DNA from: Candidatus Binatia bacterium
Lineage (GTDB): Bacteria > Eisenbacteria > RBG-16-71-46 > SZUA-252
DNA length: 64,000 nucleotides
NCBI GenBank assembly: GCA_035631035.1
Contig: DASQJL010000073.1
Coordinates: forward strand, 1-64,000
Direction of reading: 5' to 3'
Part shown: one piece after another, positions 41,911 to 51,231 of the stretch
Position numbering within the stretch: position 1 is the first letter of the stretch
Layout: each line of letters opens with the position of its first letter
Position numbers and translations under genes: made by a program
The notes under the pieces: model-generated
Seen by the model: only the letters and a program-made list of their open reading frames with translations
Told to the model about the DNA's origin: nothing
The model's database searches: none

Positions 41911-43590
41911 ATGCATGGTGAGGGCCAGTACCTTGTCGTCCGGCGGGGCGGCACCGAAGGCGAGCGGGTTGCGCTCGATCCGGCGTCGGCCGTCACGCTC
42001 GGCCGCTCCCGCGAGAACACGGTGGTCCTGACGGACGCCTCGGTCTCGCGCGAGCACGCGCGCATCTTCCACCGGGAGGGCTCCTGGTGGGTGGAGGACC
42101 AGGGGAGCAAGAACGGGACGAAGGTGAACGGCCGCCGGATCGAGAAGGCCTCCCCGCTGACGCCCGGCGACATGCTCCAGCTCGGCAACTTCCAGGTGGC
42201 GTTCTCCGCGAGCGGGAGCCAGGTCACGGCGCGCGTGGCCGACGTGGCCGGGCCGGCCACCCTGCGGTCGATCAAGGTCGAGGAGTTCGAGACCGGGGTG
42301 GACACCCGCTCCCTCGGGGCCGGCCTGGCTCCCGAGCGGGTGGGCGCGTTCCTGCGCGCCATCGACAAGGTAGGCCAGGCGCTCCTCGCCCATCGCACGG
42401 TGGACGAGCTCTTCGCGTTCGTCGTCGAACTGGCGAGCGACGTGCTGCGCGCGGACCGCACCGCCCTTCTCCTGCGCGATCCGAACTCTGACGCGCTGGT
42501 CGCCAAGGCGGTGAAGCAGGCGGCCGGGAGTGAGGGGGACATCGTGGTCAGCCGGAGCATCGCGCGCGCCGCGATCGAGCAGAAGCAGGCGCTCCTCACG
42601 GGCGACGCGCAGAGCGACACCCGCTTCCGGGAACAGCAGAGCGTGATCCAGCAGCGGATCCACTCGGCGATGTGCGCTCCCCTCTGGCACGACGACCGGG
42701 TGCTCGGACTCATCTACGTCGACAACGTCGCCGCGCCGGCGCCCTTCGAGGAGAGCGACCTCCGCCTGCTCACGCTGATCGCGCACTTGACCGCGGTCAA
42801 GGTGCGCGAGACGGAGCAGTACGAGGCGGTGGAGCGCGCGGGAAGGCTGGCCGAGGAGCTCCGGCGCGCCGCGACGATGCAGCAGAACCTGCTTCCGCCC
42901 GAGCCGGTCCGCGAAGGGATCGTCGTGGTGGCCGGGAAGAACATCCCCTCCTTCGACGTCGGCGGCGACTACTTCGATTTCATCCCCGCCGAGGACGGGT
43001 GCCTGGTCGTGGGATTGGGCGACGTGGCCGGCAAGGGGATGGCGGCCGCGATGCTGATGATGAACCTCCAGGCTTCCGTGCGCGCGCAGGTCGAGACGGG
43101 GCGCCCGCTGGCCGACGTGATGGCCCGCCTGAACCGCTCCATCCACCACAGCGTGCGCGGGCTCCGCTTCGTCACGCTCTTCGTGGCGCGGATCGACACC
43201 CGGAGCGGCGCGGTGAACTACGTGAACGGCGGCCACAACCCGCCGTACGTCATGCGCGCCTCGGGGGAAATGGAGACCTTGAACGCGGGCGGGCTCCTCC
43301 TGGGCATGTTCCCCGAGGCCGAGTACGAGGAAGGCACGATCGCGCTCCGCCCGGGAGATCTGCTGGTCGCCTACAGCGACGGGGTGACGGAAGCGCGGGC
43401 GCCCGCGAAGGCGGGCGAGGAGTTCGGCGAGGAGTTCGGGGAGGAGCGGCTGGTGGAGTTCCTTCAGGCCTCGCGCGATCTGCCGGCCGAGACCCTGGTC
43501 GAGCGGCTGATCGCGCGCATCCAGGAGTTCAGCGGACCCGCCCAGCTCGCCGACGACGTGACGGTCGCCGCGGTGCGGCTCGGCTCGTAG
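41911..43590 (+). CDS. FHA-GAF-SpoIIE/PP2C phosphatase
   Basis: 559 residues from the ATG at 41911 (GGAG upstream); a GTG at 41872 would add 13. FHA domain (about 5-100): VTLGRSRENTVVL, VSREHARI, GSKNGTKVNG, which reads phosphothreonine. GAF domain about 150-305. SpoIIE-type PP2C (about 340-555): FDVGGDYFDFI, GDVAGKGMAAAM, YVNGGHNPPYV, YSDGVTEA, ADDVTVAAV, all expected acids present. It probably dephosphorylates a phosphoprotein in a partner switch; the kinase gene at 12982 or the stressosome are possible partners but neither is adjacent. Divergent from the membrane protein gene. Confidence 0.93.
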   Translation: MHGEGQYLVVRRGGTEGERVALDPASAVTLGRSRENTVVLTDASVSREHARIFHREGSWWVEDQGSKNGTKVNGRRIEKASPLTPGDMLQLGNFQVAFSASGSQVTARVADVAGPATLRSIKVEEFETGVDTRSLGAGLAPERVGAFLRAIDKVGQALLAHRTVDELFAFVVELASDVLRADRTALLLRDPNSDALVAKAVKQAAGSEGDIVVSRSIARAAIEQKQALLTGDAQSDTRFREQQSVIQQRIHSAMCAPLWHDDRVLGLIYVDNVAAPAPFEESDLRLLTLIAHLTAVKVRETEQYEAVERAGRLAEELRRAATMQQNLLPPEPVREGIVVVAGKNIPSFDVGGDYFDFIPAEDGCLVVGLGDVAGKGMAAAMLMMNLQASVRAQVETGRPLADVMARLNRSIHHSVRGLRFVTLFVARIDTRSGAVNYVNGGHNPPYVMRASGEMETLNAGGLLLGMFPEAEYEEGTIALRPGDLLVAYSDGVTEARAPAKAGEEFGEEFGEERLVEFLQASRDLPAETLVERLIARIQEFSGPAQLADDVTVAAVRLGS

Positions 43591-43596
43591 CGAGCC

Positions 43597-44490
43597 TCAG
43601 TCGCTCTGGTTGGTCGCGAGCCGGTTGGCTTCCATCGCCCGCTGGAGATGGCGCTCGACCAGCTTCGAGTGGAGCAGCGTGTCGCGGTAGGCGTTTCTCG
43701 TGAAGGAATCGCGCGCGCGGGCCAGCTGGAGCTCGGCGTCGCGCTCCAGGCGCAGCGCCCGCGCTGCCGGCCTCGACCCCATCTCCTTCCTCGTCTCGAC
43801 CAACACCCGCTCCGCCCGGCGAAGCGCGCGGCGCGCCGTGTCCCGCGGGACCGGCAGGTCCGCGCACTGGCGGAGCAGGTCGACGACGCCGTTGCGCACG
43901 TCGCGCGTCTGCCCAAAGGCGCCCCGAACGTAGCCGTTCTTGTAGAGGCGCCGCGCGTTCTCCTGCCTTTCTTGAAGCCCCTTCAGCATGAGGCGCTGGC
44001 GCGACGAGGAGGCGGCTTCCACGATGTCCTTCCCCCGTTCCAGCGCGTCGTCGGTCTGGTCCAGCGCGCGCCCCACGACCTCGGGGTCGTTCTCGGGCGG
44101 GCCGGCCTGGATCAAGGCGCTCTTCAAGTAGGCGCGCGCCTCGAGGGTGAGGCGGTTGGCGCGCGCGTAGAAGCTCTGCCCGCTCGCCTCGCGGGCCTCG
44201 GTCTGGCGCTCCCGCGCGTTACGCAGGTCCGAGCGCGACTTGTCGCTGGCGCTCCGGCGCACGCGCCCCTCCGAGCCGGCGATCATGGCGTCCGTGCGCA
44301 GGATCTCGCGCGCCACGCGGTCTCCCTCGGTGAGACGCTGGGCGCTGGGGGCGGGGCCGAACGAGGAGGCGGGCGGCAGGTAGGGGCCGTACAGCTCGTC
44401 GGTGCTAAGCGCCGAAGGCGAGGACGCCGGCAGGAACAGGGCCGCGGCAGCCAGAAGAGCAGGCAGAATCCGGGCGTGTTCGCGGCGCAT
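43597..44490 (-). CDS. Secreted helical Arg/Ala-rich protein behind a sigma54 promoter
   Basis: 297 residues, ATG at 44490 with GAGG upstream; a TTG at 44505 is also in frame. A signal peptide ends about PSALS residue 28. The rest is nearly all helix, with heptad-like patterns and high Arg/Glu (RSDLRNARERQTEARE, RRALRRAERVLVETRKEM), suggesting coiled coils in the periplasm. One short Cys position (RQCADLP). No family recognised. It has the best sigma54 promoter of the window 72 bases upstream and lies just beyond the NtrC-type regulator gene in the same direction, so it is a likely target. Confidence 0.72.
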   Translation of the reverse strand: MRREHARILPALLAAAALFLPASSPSALSTDELYGPYLPPASSFGPAPSAQRLTEGDRVAREILRTDAMIAGSEGRVRRSASDKSRSDLRNARERQTEAREASGQSFYARANRLTLEARAYLKSALIQAGPPENDPEVVGRALDQTDDALERGKDIVEAASSSRQRLMLKGLQERQENARRLYKNGYVRGAFGQTRDVRNGVVDLLRQCADLPVPRDTARRALRRAERVLVETRKEMGSRPAARALRLERDAELQLARARDSFTRNAYRDTLLHSKLVERHLQRAMEANRLATNQSD

Positions 44491-44790
44491 GGGTCCTCGC
44501 GTCAAGGCTGGGCTGTTCGGTCGGCATCCATCGATCGTTCCGGCATGGCGGGAATAAACGATGCAAACGGCACGCCACGTATAGGGTTACCGCGTCCGAA
44601 TCGGCAACGGGTGCCAAACCTCGTTTACAGGATGAAGTTACCCCGGGCGTTCGCGGCCATGGCGATGCGAGGCCGGGGTCCGGGTCGAGCGCCGATGGAC
44701 GGGAACGTACCTTCGTCTGTACGGAACGGTCCGGAGCGCGCGGAGCGATGGCCGTTCGCCATGCCGGGGTGCGCCACGGCACAGCACCAC
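44491..44790. other. Regulatory gap with sigma54 promoter and possible activator site
   Basis: No gene found in 300 bases. The sigma54 promoter lies at 44562-44577. CGTAC-N8-GTACG (44706-44723) sits about 130 bases upstream of it, a usual distance for an NtrC-type activator site, but its identity is a guess. Confidence 0.5.
44562..44577 (-). promoter_or_regulatory. Sigma54 promoter of the secreted helical protein
   Basis: Minus-strand TGGCGTGCCGTTTGCA fits TGGCACG-N4-TTGCW at 10 of 12 defined positions, with invariant GG and GC exactly 10 apart. The start would be about 60 bases before the ATG at 44490. The NtrC-type activator gene is directly upstream. Confidence 0.75.
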
Positions 44791-46191
44791 CTATCCCTGT
44801 TCCGAAGGCTCCGGCTCGGCGGCGCCGATCGGGATGGAGTGGCTCTCCATCCGGGAATAGAGGGCGCGGCGGGAGATGCCAAGGAGTGATGCCGCCTTCG
44901 TCTTGTTCCCCTGCGCCCGCTCGAGGGCCTCGAGGATCATCTTCCGCTCCATCTGGTCCAGGCTGAGTCCCATGGAGAGGAGGTCGGCGCCGTCGTGGGC
45001 GGCACGCGGACGGTCGTGCGGGAAGTGGGATCGGAGAATCGGCCCCTTCCCCGCCAGGATACAGGCACGCTCGATCAGGTTCTGCAGCTCGCGGATGTTC
45101 CCGGGGTAGTCGTAGTTCACCAGGAATTCCAGCGCCTCGGACGCGAGCGCGTCGGGGGTCCGCTCCTGGTGGATCAGGAAGTGGTTCACCAGGGGGTGGA
45201 TGTCCTCGCGCCGCTCCCGCAGCGGGACGAGCCGGATCGGGAAGACGTTCAGCCGGTAGTAGAGATCCTCGCGGAAGCGCCCGTCGTGGATCATGTCCTC
45301 GAGGTTCCGGTTCGTCGCGGCCAGGATCCGCACGTCGGCGCGCCGCATCTCCTCGCCTCCGACGCGGACGTAGATATGGTCCTGCAGGAAGCGCAGCAGC
45401 TTGACCTGGATGCTCTGCGGCAGCTCGCCGATCTCGTCGAGGAAGACGGTCCCGCCGTCGGCCACCTCGAAGCGCCCCGGCTTGGTCCGGATGGCGCCGG
45501 TGAAGGCGCCCCGCTCGTGGCCGAACAGCTCCGATTCGAGCAGGGTCTCGGGGAGCGCGCCGCAGTTCACGGGGATGAAGGGAGCCTCGCAGCGATGGCT
45601 CGCCGCGTGGATCGCCTGCGCGTAGACCTCCTTCCCCGTCCCGCTCTCGCCCGTCAGCAGGACGCTCGCGTCGGTGGGCGCCACGCGCTGCGCCAGGTTC
45701 AGCGCCTCGCGAATCGCGGGGCTCGATCCCACGATCGTCTCGAAGCGGTGAAGGTGGATCTGCTCCTGAAGGCTCTCGATCCGGCCGCGCAGCACGGTGG
45801 ATTCCTGGCGGAGCTTCCGGTGGTCCAGCACCTGGCGCACCCGGACCGGCAGTTCCTCGAGGAGGTTGTCCTTGAGGATGTAGTCGGCCGCCCCCTCCTT
45901 CATCATCTGGACCGCCTCGCGCGCGTCGCCGAAGGCGGTCATGAGGATCACGTCGGGCTGGGTGGCCAGGGAACGGGCGTGCCGGAAGACCTCGGCGCCG
46001 CTCGCGCCGGGCATCCGCATGTCGGAGACGACCAGATCGAAGGGGCGGGCCTGCAGCTCGTGGATGGCGGCGTCGCCGCCGAGGGCGACGGCCACGTCGT
46101 AGCCGGCCTCGGAGAGCGTCGCCTCGATGAGGCGGCAGAGGTTCTCCTTGTCCTCGGCGACCAGGATGCGTTCCAGGGTGCGTTGCGCCAT
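44791..46191 (-). CDS. NtrC-family sigma54-dependent response regulator
   Basis: 466 residues. Receiver (about 8-125) with D57 in VVSDMRMPG; the usual Lys-Pro is Lys-Asp (LKDN). AAA+ domain (about 150-380) with Walker A GESGTGKE (181-188), the sigma54-contact loop GAFTGA (228-233), FLDEIGELP and NYDYPGNIRELQN. Fis-type helix-turn-helix at the end (about 420-455: NKTKAASLLGISRRALYSRM). It activates sigma54 promoters upon phosphorylation, most likely by the kinase encoded 3 bases upstream. The consensus promoter at 44562 is a natural target. Confidence 0.96.
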   Translation of the reverse strand: MAQRTLERILVAEDKENLCRLIEATLSEAGYDVAVALGGDAAIHELQARPFDLVVSDMRMPGASGAEVFRHARSLATQPDVILMTAFGDAREAVQMMKEGAADYILKDNLLEELPVRVRQVLDHRKLRQESTVLRGRIESLQEQIHLHRFETIVGSSPAIREALNLAQRVAPTDASVLLTGESGTGKEVYAQAIHAASHRCEAPFIPVNCGALPETLLESELFGHERGAFTGAIRTKPGRFEVADGGTVFLDEIGELPQSIQVKLLRFLQDHIYVRVGGEEMRRADVRILAATNRNLEDMIHDGRFREDLYYRLNVFPIRLVPLRERREDIHPLVNHFLIHQERTPDALASEALEFLVNYDYPGNIRELQNLIERACILAGKGPILRSHFPHDRPRAAHDGADLLSMGLSLDQMERKMILEALERAQGNKTKAASLLGISRRALYSRMESHSIPIGAAEPEPSEQG

Positions 46192-46194
46192 CCG

Positions 46195-47580
46195 TTACAA
46201 GGCCTCGGCCGGCAGACGAATTTCGAACAGGGCGCCCCCCGACGGGGCGCTCCCCACTGTAACCGATCCGCCGTGCTCCGTGACGATTCGATCCACGAAC
46301 GCCAGTCCCAGGCCAGTCCCCGTCGCCCGCGTCGTGTAGAACGGCTCGAAGATCTTGTTCCGGATCGCCTTGGGGACCCCCGGGCCGGTATCTTCAAACT
46401 GAATGCGGGCTTCCCCCTTCTTGCCCTGCACCCGAACGCGCAGACGCCCACCGTCCTTCATGACGTCGCGCGCATTCAGGGCCAGGTTCAGGAAGACGTG
46501 GTGCATCGCCGAAGGATCTCCCTCGACCATCATCTCCGGGGCGTCCCACTCGTATTCCAGGGACACCTTGGACCGGTCCAGCTCCACGCGAAGGATGTCG
46601 ATGGAGCGCTCCAGCACCGGCCGGAGCTCGAAATCCACCGACTCTCCCTTCGGGCGCCGGGAGAGATCGAGGAAGTTCTGGACCACGGTGCCCATCCGGC
46701 TCACCTCCTCGTCGATCATCGCCAATAACTCCGCCCGCTGCGCCTGGTTCAGGTTTTCGTACTTCTGGAGGCGCTGGGAGGCGCCCCGGAGCACCGCGAG
46801 CGGGTTTCGGATCTCGTGCGCGACGCCCGCGGCCACCTGTCCCACCGAGGCGAGGAGGTCGGTGTGGCGCAGGTTCTCCTCGATCCGGTTCAGATGCCCC
46901 ACCGTCCTCTGATACCCCGCCCAGATCAGAACGATCAGGAGCGATGCGAACAGGGCGGCTCCGAACAGGGACGTCCGGATCGCCTCGAGCGGCCGGAACG
47001 CGCGCGATCCCCCCTCCACCACGACGGCGCCCAGCACCTGGCCGTCCTCGTCCACGACCGGGGCGTAGCCCGACCGGAGGTACTGGCGGTCCTTTTCGTA
47101 GAGCGGCGAGTGGGAAGGCTCGCCGATGAGAGCGGTCGCGAGCGAAGCGGGGTCCAGCGTGAGCACGTCCCGCTCGAAGCCGAACGGCTCCTTGAGGCGC
47201 AGCAGCACGTGGGAGGAACGGTCGACCAGGAGGACGTTCGACGCCTCCGCTCCCTCGGCCAGGCGGCTCCAGGCCGCGCGCACCTTGTCGGAGGCCTCGA
47301 TCGCGTCCATCTGGACGACGAAGTCGGTGACCGAGTCCTGAACGGCGGCCGCCGAGTCCCGGACCGCCGCTCCGAGCGAGCGGATCTGCTCGGGCCGGAC
47401 CAGGAGCGCCGCGATCTGCGCGGTGCCCTCCAGCCGCTTCCCCAGCTCCACGTCCAGCATCGCCTGGGAGGTCCGGATGGAGTAGAAGACGGTGCCGTTG
47501 ATGACGAGCACCAGCGCCCCGATGAACCCGAGCGTCCAGTAGACGCGCGGGCGGGTTCGGTGCCGCTCGAGAAAGAACAT
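46195..47580 (-). CDS. Membrane sensor histidine kinase (NtrB/ZraS type)
   Basis: 461 residues. Two membrane helices (about 14-36 and 203-223) flank a periplasmic sensor domain (about 40-200) that looks cache-like (NVLLVDRSSHVLLRL, GYAPVVDEDGQVLGAVVVEG). HisKA has H255 in GVAHEIRNPLAV; HATPase_c has NLALNARDVM, DTGPGV, GTGLGLAFVDRI. It should phosphorylate the adjacent NtrC-type regulator. It is divergent from the TSUP permease gene with 47 bases between starts. The ligand is unknown. Confidence 0.95.
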   Translation of the reverse strand: MFFLERHRTRPRVYWTLGFIGALVLVINGTVFYSIRTSQAMLDVELGKRLEGTAQIAALLVRPEQIRSLGAAVRDSAAAVQDSVTDFVVQMDAIEASDKVRAAWSRLAEGAEASNVLLVDRSSHVLLRLKEPFGFERDVLTLDPASLATALIGEPSHSPLYEKDRQYLRSGYAPVVDEDGQVLGAVVVEGGSRAFRPLEAIRTSLFGAALFASLLIVLIWAGYQRTVGHLNRIEENLRHTDLLASVGQVAAGVAHEIRNPLAVLRGASQRLQKYENLNQAQRAELLAMIDEEVSRMGTVVQNFLDLSRRPKGESVDFELRPVLERSIDILRVELDRSKVSLEYEWDAPEMMVEGDPSAMHHVFLNLALNARDVMKDGGRLRVRVQGKKGEARIQFEDTGPGVPKAIRNKIFEPFYTTRATGTGLGLAFVDRIVTEHGGSVTVGSAPSGGALFEIRLPAEAL

Positions 47581-47627
47581 CAGCCGAGCCGGGGGCCGGC
47601 GTGTGCTAGGTTAGCCATCCGAACGAC

Positions 47628-48425
47628 ATGATACGGCATCCGCTGTTGCTGACGGCTTCGCTCGGCGCGGCCGCCGGCGCCCTGGGCGGGATGATGGGCG
47701 TGGGAGGAGGCATCCTCCTGGTGCCGCTTTTGGTCCACGTGATGCGCGAGCCGCAGCACGAGGCGCAGGCGGTCTCGCTCGCGTTCATCATCGCGACCGC
47801 GGCGGTCGCGGTCGTTCCGTACCTGGCGCGCGAGCGGCTGGACCTGGGCCTGGCGGCGCTCCTCGCCGCGGGAGCGCTCCCCGGCGTCGTGGCCGGCGCG
47901 CGCACGGCCGCGCGGATGAGCGCGCTCTGGCTGCGCCGCGCGTTCGGGATCGCCGTCCTCGCGACCGCGATCCGGATCCTCGTGGCGCCGCCGATTCCTT
48001 TGGGAGCGGCGATGCCCTGGCCGTGGCCGTTCGAGGTGGGACTGGGGCTGGGCGTCGGGTTCCTGGCCGGACTCCTCGGAATCGGCGGAGGGACGATCCT
48101 GGTCCCCGTGCTCACCCTGGTGCAGCGGATGCCGCAGCACGCCGCCCAGGGACTCTCGCTCCTCCTGATCGTGCCCGTGGGGCTGGTCGGCGTGGTCACC
48201 TACGCGCGCGGGGGGAAGCTGCCGGCGAAGCTCCTTCCGGGGCTTCTGGCCGGCGGAGCGCTCGGCGGGCTGGTCGGCGCGGTGCTGGCACAGGGCATCG
48301 GGGGGCGCTCGCTCGCGCGGATGTTCGCGGTGTTCCTGGTCGTCGTCTCGATGCAGATGATCTTCAGCAGGCCCCGGCCGCGGACGCGCGCCTCGGGCGA
48401 CCCCATTTCCGGAGGCCCGTCATGA
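47628..48425 (+). CDS. TSUP-family membrane permease (TauE/SafE)
   Basis: 265 residues with about eight membrane helices in two repeated halves, each opening with the Gly-rich family motif: GGMMGVGGGILLVPLL (about 20-36) and AGLLGIGGGTILVPVL (about 145-160). TSUP proteins export sulfite, sulfonates or related small anions across the inner membrane. The stop overlaps the DUF885 gene start (ATGA). Substrate is not predictable from sequence. Confidence 0.93.
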   Translation: MIRHPLLLTASLGAAAGALGGMMGVGGGILLVPLLVHVMREPQHEAQAVSLAFIIATAAVAVVPYLARERLDLGLAALLAAGALPGVVAGARTAARMSALWLRRAFGIAVLATAIRILVAPPIPLGAAMPWPWPFEVGLGLGVGFLAGLLGIGGGTILVPVLTLVQRMPQHAAQGLSLLLIVPVGLVGVVTYARGGKLPAKLLPGLLAGGALGGLVGAVLAQGIGGRSLARMFAVFLVVVSMQMIFSRPRPRTRASGDPISGGPS

Positions 48426-50197
48426 TCCGCCGTTCGTTCGTCCCGTCCCTCGCGGCCCTGCTCCTTCTCCTTGCCGCGCCGCTCTCCGGCGCGCGCGCCG
48501 AGGCCACCACGGCTGCCAAGCCCCACAAGGCAGCCAGGCCCGGAACACCTGGCGCCGAGCAGGTCCGCTTCGAGAAGCTCCTCGAGCAGTCGATGCGGGA
48601 GCGGTTCGCCGCCAATCCCTCGTACGCCACGTACATGGGCGTCCACGACTTCGACACGCGGCTCGAGAACACGTCGAAAGCCGCGATCGACGCCGAGGCG
48701 GCCTCGATGCACCGCGCGCTCGCCGCCCTCGCGACGATCGACAGGGCGAAGCTCGACGCCGACGCGCGGATCGACTACGACCTCTTCGCCAGCGATCTCA
48801 ACGGCCGCCTCTTCCGGATGACCGAGCTTCGCGACTGGGAGAAGGATCCGGGCACCTACGGCTACGGCTGGGGGATCGGGAATCTGATCGCGCGGAACTT
48901 CGCGCCTCCCAAGACGCGCCTCCGGGCGGTGATCGCGCGGCTCCGCCAGGTCCCGCGGCAGCTGGACAACGGCCGCGCCAACGTGAAGAACCCCCCCGAG
49001 CTGCTCGCGCGCTTCTCCGCGGAGGACCTCGAGGGGCTGGTGGCCTACCTCGACACCGACGTGCCCCGCGCGTTCGCCTCGGTGAAGGACGCCGCGCTCT
49101 GGAAGGAATACGACGCGGCCAAGCTCGACGCCCAGAAAGCGACGCGCGCCTACGTGAAGTGGATCCGCGACGAGCTGATCCCGAACGCGCACGGCAGCTA
49201 CGTGCTCGGCGAGGACGCGTTCCGGAAGCGGCTCCACTACGAAGAGATGATCGACGTGCCGATCGATTCGCTCCTTTCCATCGGCATGCGCGAGCTCTAC
49301 CGCCTGGAGGCGCGGTACGAGGACGCGGCCGGGCGCGTGGCGCCGGGCGCGCCGGTCGAGATGGTCGAGGGGATGATGCGCAGCGACCACCCCTCCAAGG
49401 ACAAGCTGCTCGACGAGGTTCGCGCGCTGCTCAACGACATCCGCGACTACTGCATCGAATCGAACTTCATCCCGATCCCCGCCGGCGTGCCGCTCACGGT
49501 GCGCGCGACGCCGGTGTACGAAGCGAGCCGCTCCTTCGCCTCGTTCGACGGGCCCGGCCCCCTCGAGACGAAGGCGCGCGACTCCTACTACAACATCTCC
49601 CTTCCGGCCGCCGGCTGGGATTCGGCGCGCGTCGAGCAGCATCTCCAGGCCTACAGCCGGTGGACCCTCGCCTCGGTCTCGATCCACGAGTGCTACCCCG
49701 GCCACTACGTGCACTCGCTCTACATGCGGGAGGCGCCGACCTACGCGCGAAAGACGATGGGGTGCAGCTCCTTCGCCGAGGGATGGGGCCTCTATACCGA
49801 AGAGGCGCTGTTCGATCACGGCTACGCCCGCGGCGACGCCATGAAGGAGTTCGGCATGCTCCGCTGGGCGCTGGTCCGGTCCTGCCGGCTCCAGGTCGGG
49901 ATCCGCGTCCACACGCGCGGCATGACGATGGACGAGGCGACGCAGTTCTTCATGGACCACGCGCACATGGAGCGCGCGAACGCCCAGCAGGAGGCCTATC
50001 GCGCCGCCTTCGATCCGCTCTACGTCGTCTACACGATCGGCGCCATGCAGATCCGAAAGCTCCGCGACGACGTCCGCGCCAAGGAGGGCGCCTCGTTCGA
50101 TCTCGCCCACTTCCACGAGCGGATCCTCTCCGAGGGATCGCTGCCGGTCGCGCTGCTCCGGCGCATCCTCCTGAACGACGAAGGGCCCTCGCTATAG
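48422..50197 (+). CDS. Secreted DUF885-family putative metallopeptidase
   Basis: 591 residues from the ATG at 48422; the longer upstream frame lies inside the permease gene. Signal peptide to about residue 26 (GARA). Mostly helical. The DUF885 zinc motif HECYPGHYVHS occurs near residue 422 (canonical HExxPGH), followed by EGWGLYTEEAL, whose Glu is expected to complete the site. The family is structurally related to M3-like helical metallopeptidases, but substrates are rarely known. Coupled to the permease gene by an ATGA overlap. Confidence 0.92.
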   Translation: MIRRSFVPSLAALLLLLAAPLSGARAEATTAAKPHKAARPGTPGAEQVRFEKLLEQSMRERFAANPSYATYMGVHDFDTRLENTSKAAIDAEAASMHRALAALATIDRAKLDADARIDYDLFASDLNGRLFRMTELRDWEKDPGTYGYGWGIGNLIARNFAPPKTRLRAVIARLRQVPRQLDNGRANVKNPPELLARFSAEDLEGLVAYLDTDVPRAFASVKDAALWKEYDAAKLDAQKATRAYVKWIRDELIPNAHGSYVLGEDAFRKRLHYEEMIDVPIDSLLSIGMRELYRLEARYEDAAGRVAPGAPVEMVEGMMRSDHPSKDKLLDEVRALLNDIRDYCIESNFIPIPAGVPLTVRATPVYEASRSFASFDGPGPLETKARDSYYNISLPAAGWDSARVEQHLQAYSRWTLASVSIHECYPGHYVHSLYMREAPTYARKTMGCSSFAEGWGLYTEEALFDHGYARGDAMKEFGMLRWALVRSCRLQVGIRVHTRGMTMDEATQFFMDHAHMERANAQQEAYRAAFDPLYVVYTIGAMQIRKLRDDVRAKEGASFDLAHFHERILSEGSLPVALLRRILLNDEGPSL

Positions 50198-50214
50198 CCC
50201 GGACGGCGGAGCTC

Positions 50215-51231
50215 TTGATCGCGCTGCAGAGCGCCCCGGCCTGGACCATTCCCGACCAGGCCGTGGAGGCGCTCCGCCGCGACTTCCCCTCGGTGCGCGT
50301 GGAGAACGCGCGGGATGACGCCGCGATCGAGGCGGCCATCGAGCGCGCGGAGATCCTCTTCTGCTGGGGCCTCGGGGACGCGGTCTTCGCGCGCGCCCGA
50401 TCGCTCCGCTGGCTGCATGCGCCCGCCGCCGGCGTCGGCGCCTACCTCACCCCCTCGATCCGCGCCCAGGCGCCCCGCATCACCAACTCCCGCGGCGTGC
50501 ACGCGATCCCGATCGCCGAGCACGTCATGGGGATGCTGCTCTCCCTGGCGCGCGACCTGCCGCGCGCCGCGCGCCAGCAGGCCACCGGGGCGATGGACCG
50601 CGAGAGCTGGTTCTCGCTCCCCGAGGTGCCGCGGGAGCTGGCGGGCCGCACCCTGGGCCTCTACGGCTACGGGGCGATCGCGCGCGAGACGGCGCGCCGC
50701 GCGCTCGCGTTCGGGATGCGGGTCGTGGCGCTGAAGCGGGATCCCGCGCCCCGGACGTGGGATCCCGGCCTCCTCGACACGATCGGCCTCCCGCGGGAGG
50801 AGCCGGCGCTCGCCGCCGTGTACGGCCCCGGAGACTTCGACCGCTTCCTCGAGGAGTCGGACGCGATCGTGATCTCCGCGGCGCTCACCGAGGAGACCGA
50901 GGGGCGCTTCGACGCGCGCGCGCTCGCGCGCATGCGGCCCGGGTCCTGGCTGGTGAACATCGCGCGGGGGAAGATCGTCCGCGAGGCGGACCTGGTGGAG
51001 GCGCTCCGGGCCGGCCGCCCCGCGGCCGCCGCGCTCGACGTGTTCGAGCGCGAGCCCTTGCCGCCGGAGAGCCCTCTTTATACGCTGAACAACGTGATCC
51101 TGACGCCGCACGTGTCCGGCCTCTCGACCGGCTACTGGCCGCGCTCGATGGCCCTCTTCCGGGCGAACCTCGGACGCTGGCTGGACGGAAGGCCGCTCTG
51201 GAACGAAGTGGATCCGGCACGAGGATATTGA
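50215..51231 (+). CDS. D-2-hydroxyacid dehydrogenase family protein
   Basis: 338 residues if the TTG at 50215 is used (GGAG three bases earlier); no ATG or GTG fits the N-terminal domain better, and the frame upstream is shadow. Catalytic pattern: Arg in NIARGKIV, Glu in FEREPLP, His in LTPHVSG. The NAD loop reads GYGAIA, so the third Gly of GxGxxG is Ala. Family members reduce 2-keto acids or act on phosphoglycerate-like substrates. The stop overlaps the next ATG (TGATG). Confidence 0.88.
   Translation: MIALQSAPAWTIPDQAVEALRRDFPSVRVENARDDAAIEAAIERAEILFCWGLGDAVFARARSLRWLHAPAAGVGAYLTPSIRAQAPRITNSRGVHAIPIAEHVMGMLLSLARDLPRAARQQATGAMDRESWFSLPEVPRELAGRTLGLYGYGAIARETARRALAFGMRVVALKRDPAPRTWDPGLLDTIGLPREEPALAAVYGPGDFDRFLEESDAIVISAALTEETEGRFDARALARMRPGSWLVNIARGKIVREADLVEALRAGRPAAAALDVFEREPLPPESPLYTLNNVILTPHVSGLSTGYWPRSMALFRANLGRWLDGRPLWNEVDPARGY

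Noticed and set aside
44602-44617. TGGCACCCGTTGCCG on the minus strand near the sigma54 promoter
   Set aside because: The GG and GC are only 8 bases apart instead of 10, so sigma54 holoenzyme should not use it; the site at 44562-44577 has exact spacing.
49159-50214. Long N-terminal extension of the hydroxyacid dehydrogenase frame
   Set aside because: It overlaps the DUF885 gene in another frame and shows no domain; the conserved fold begins near 50215.
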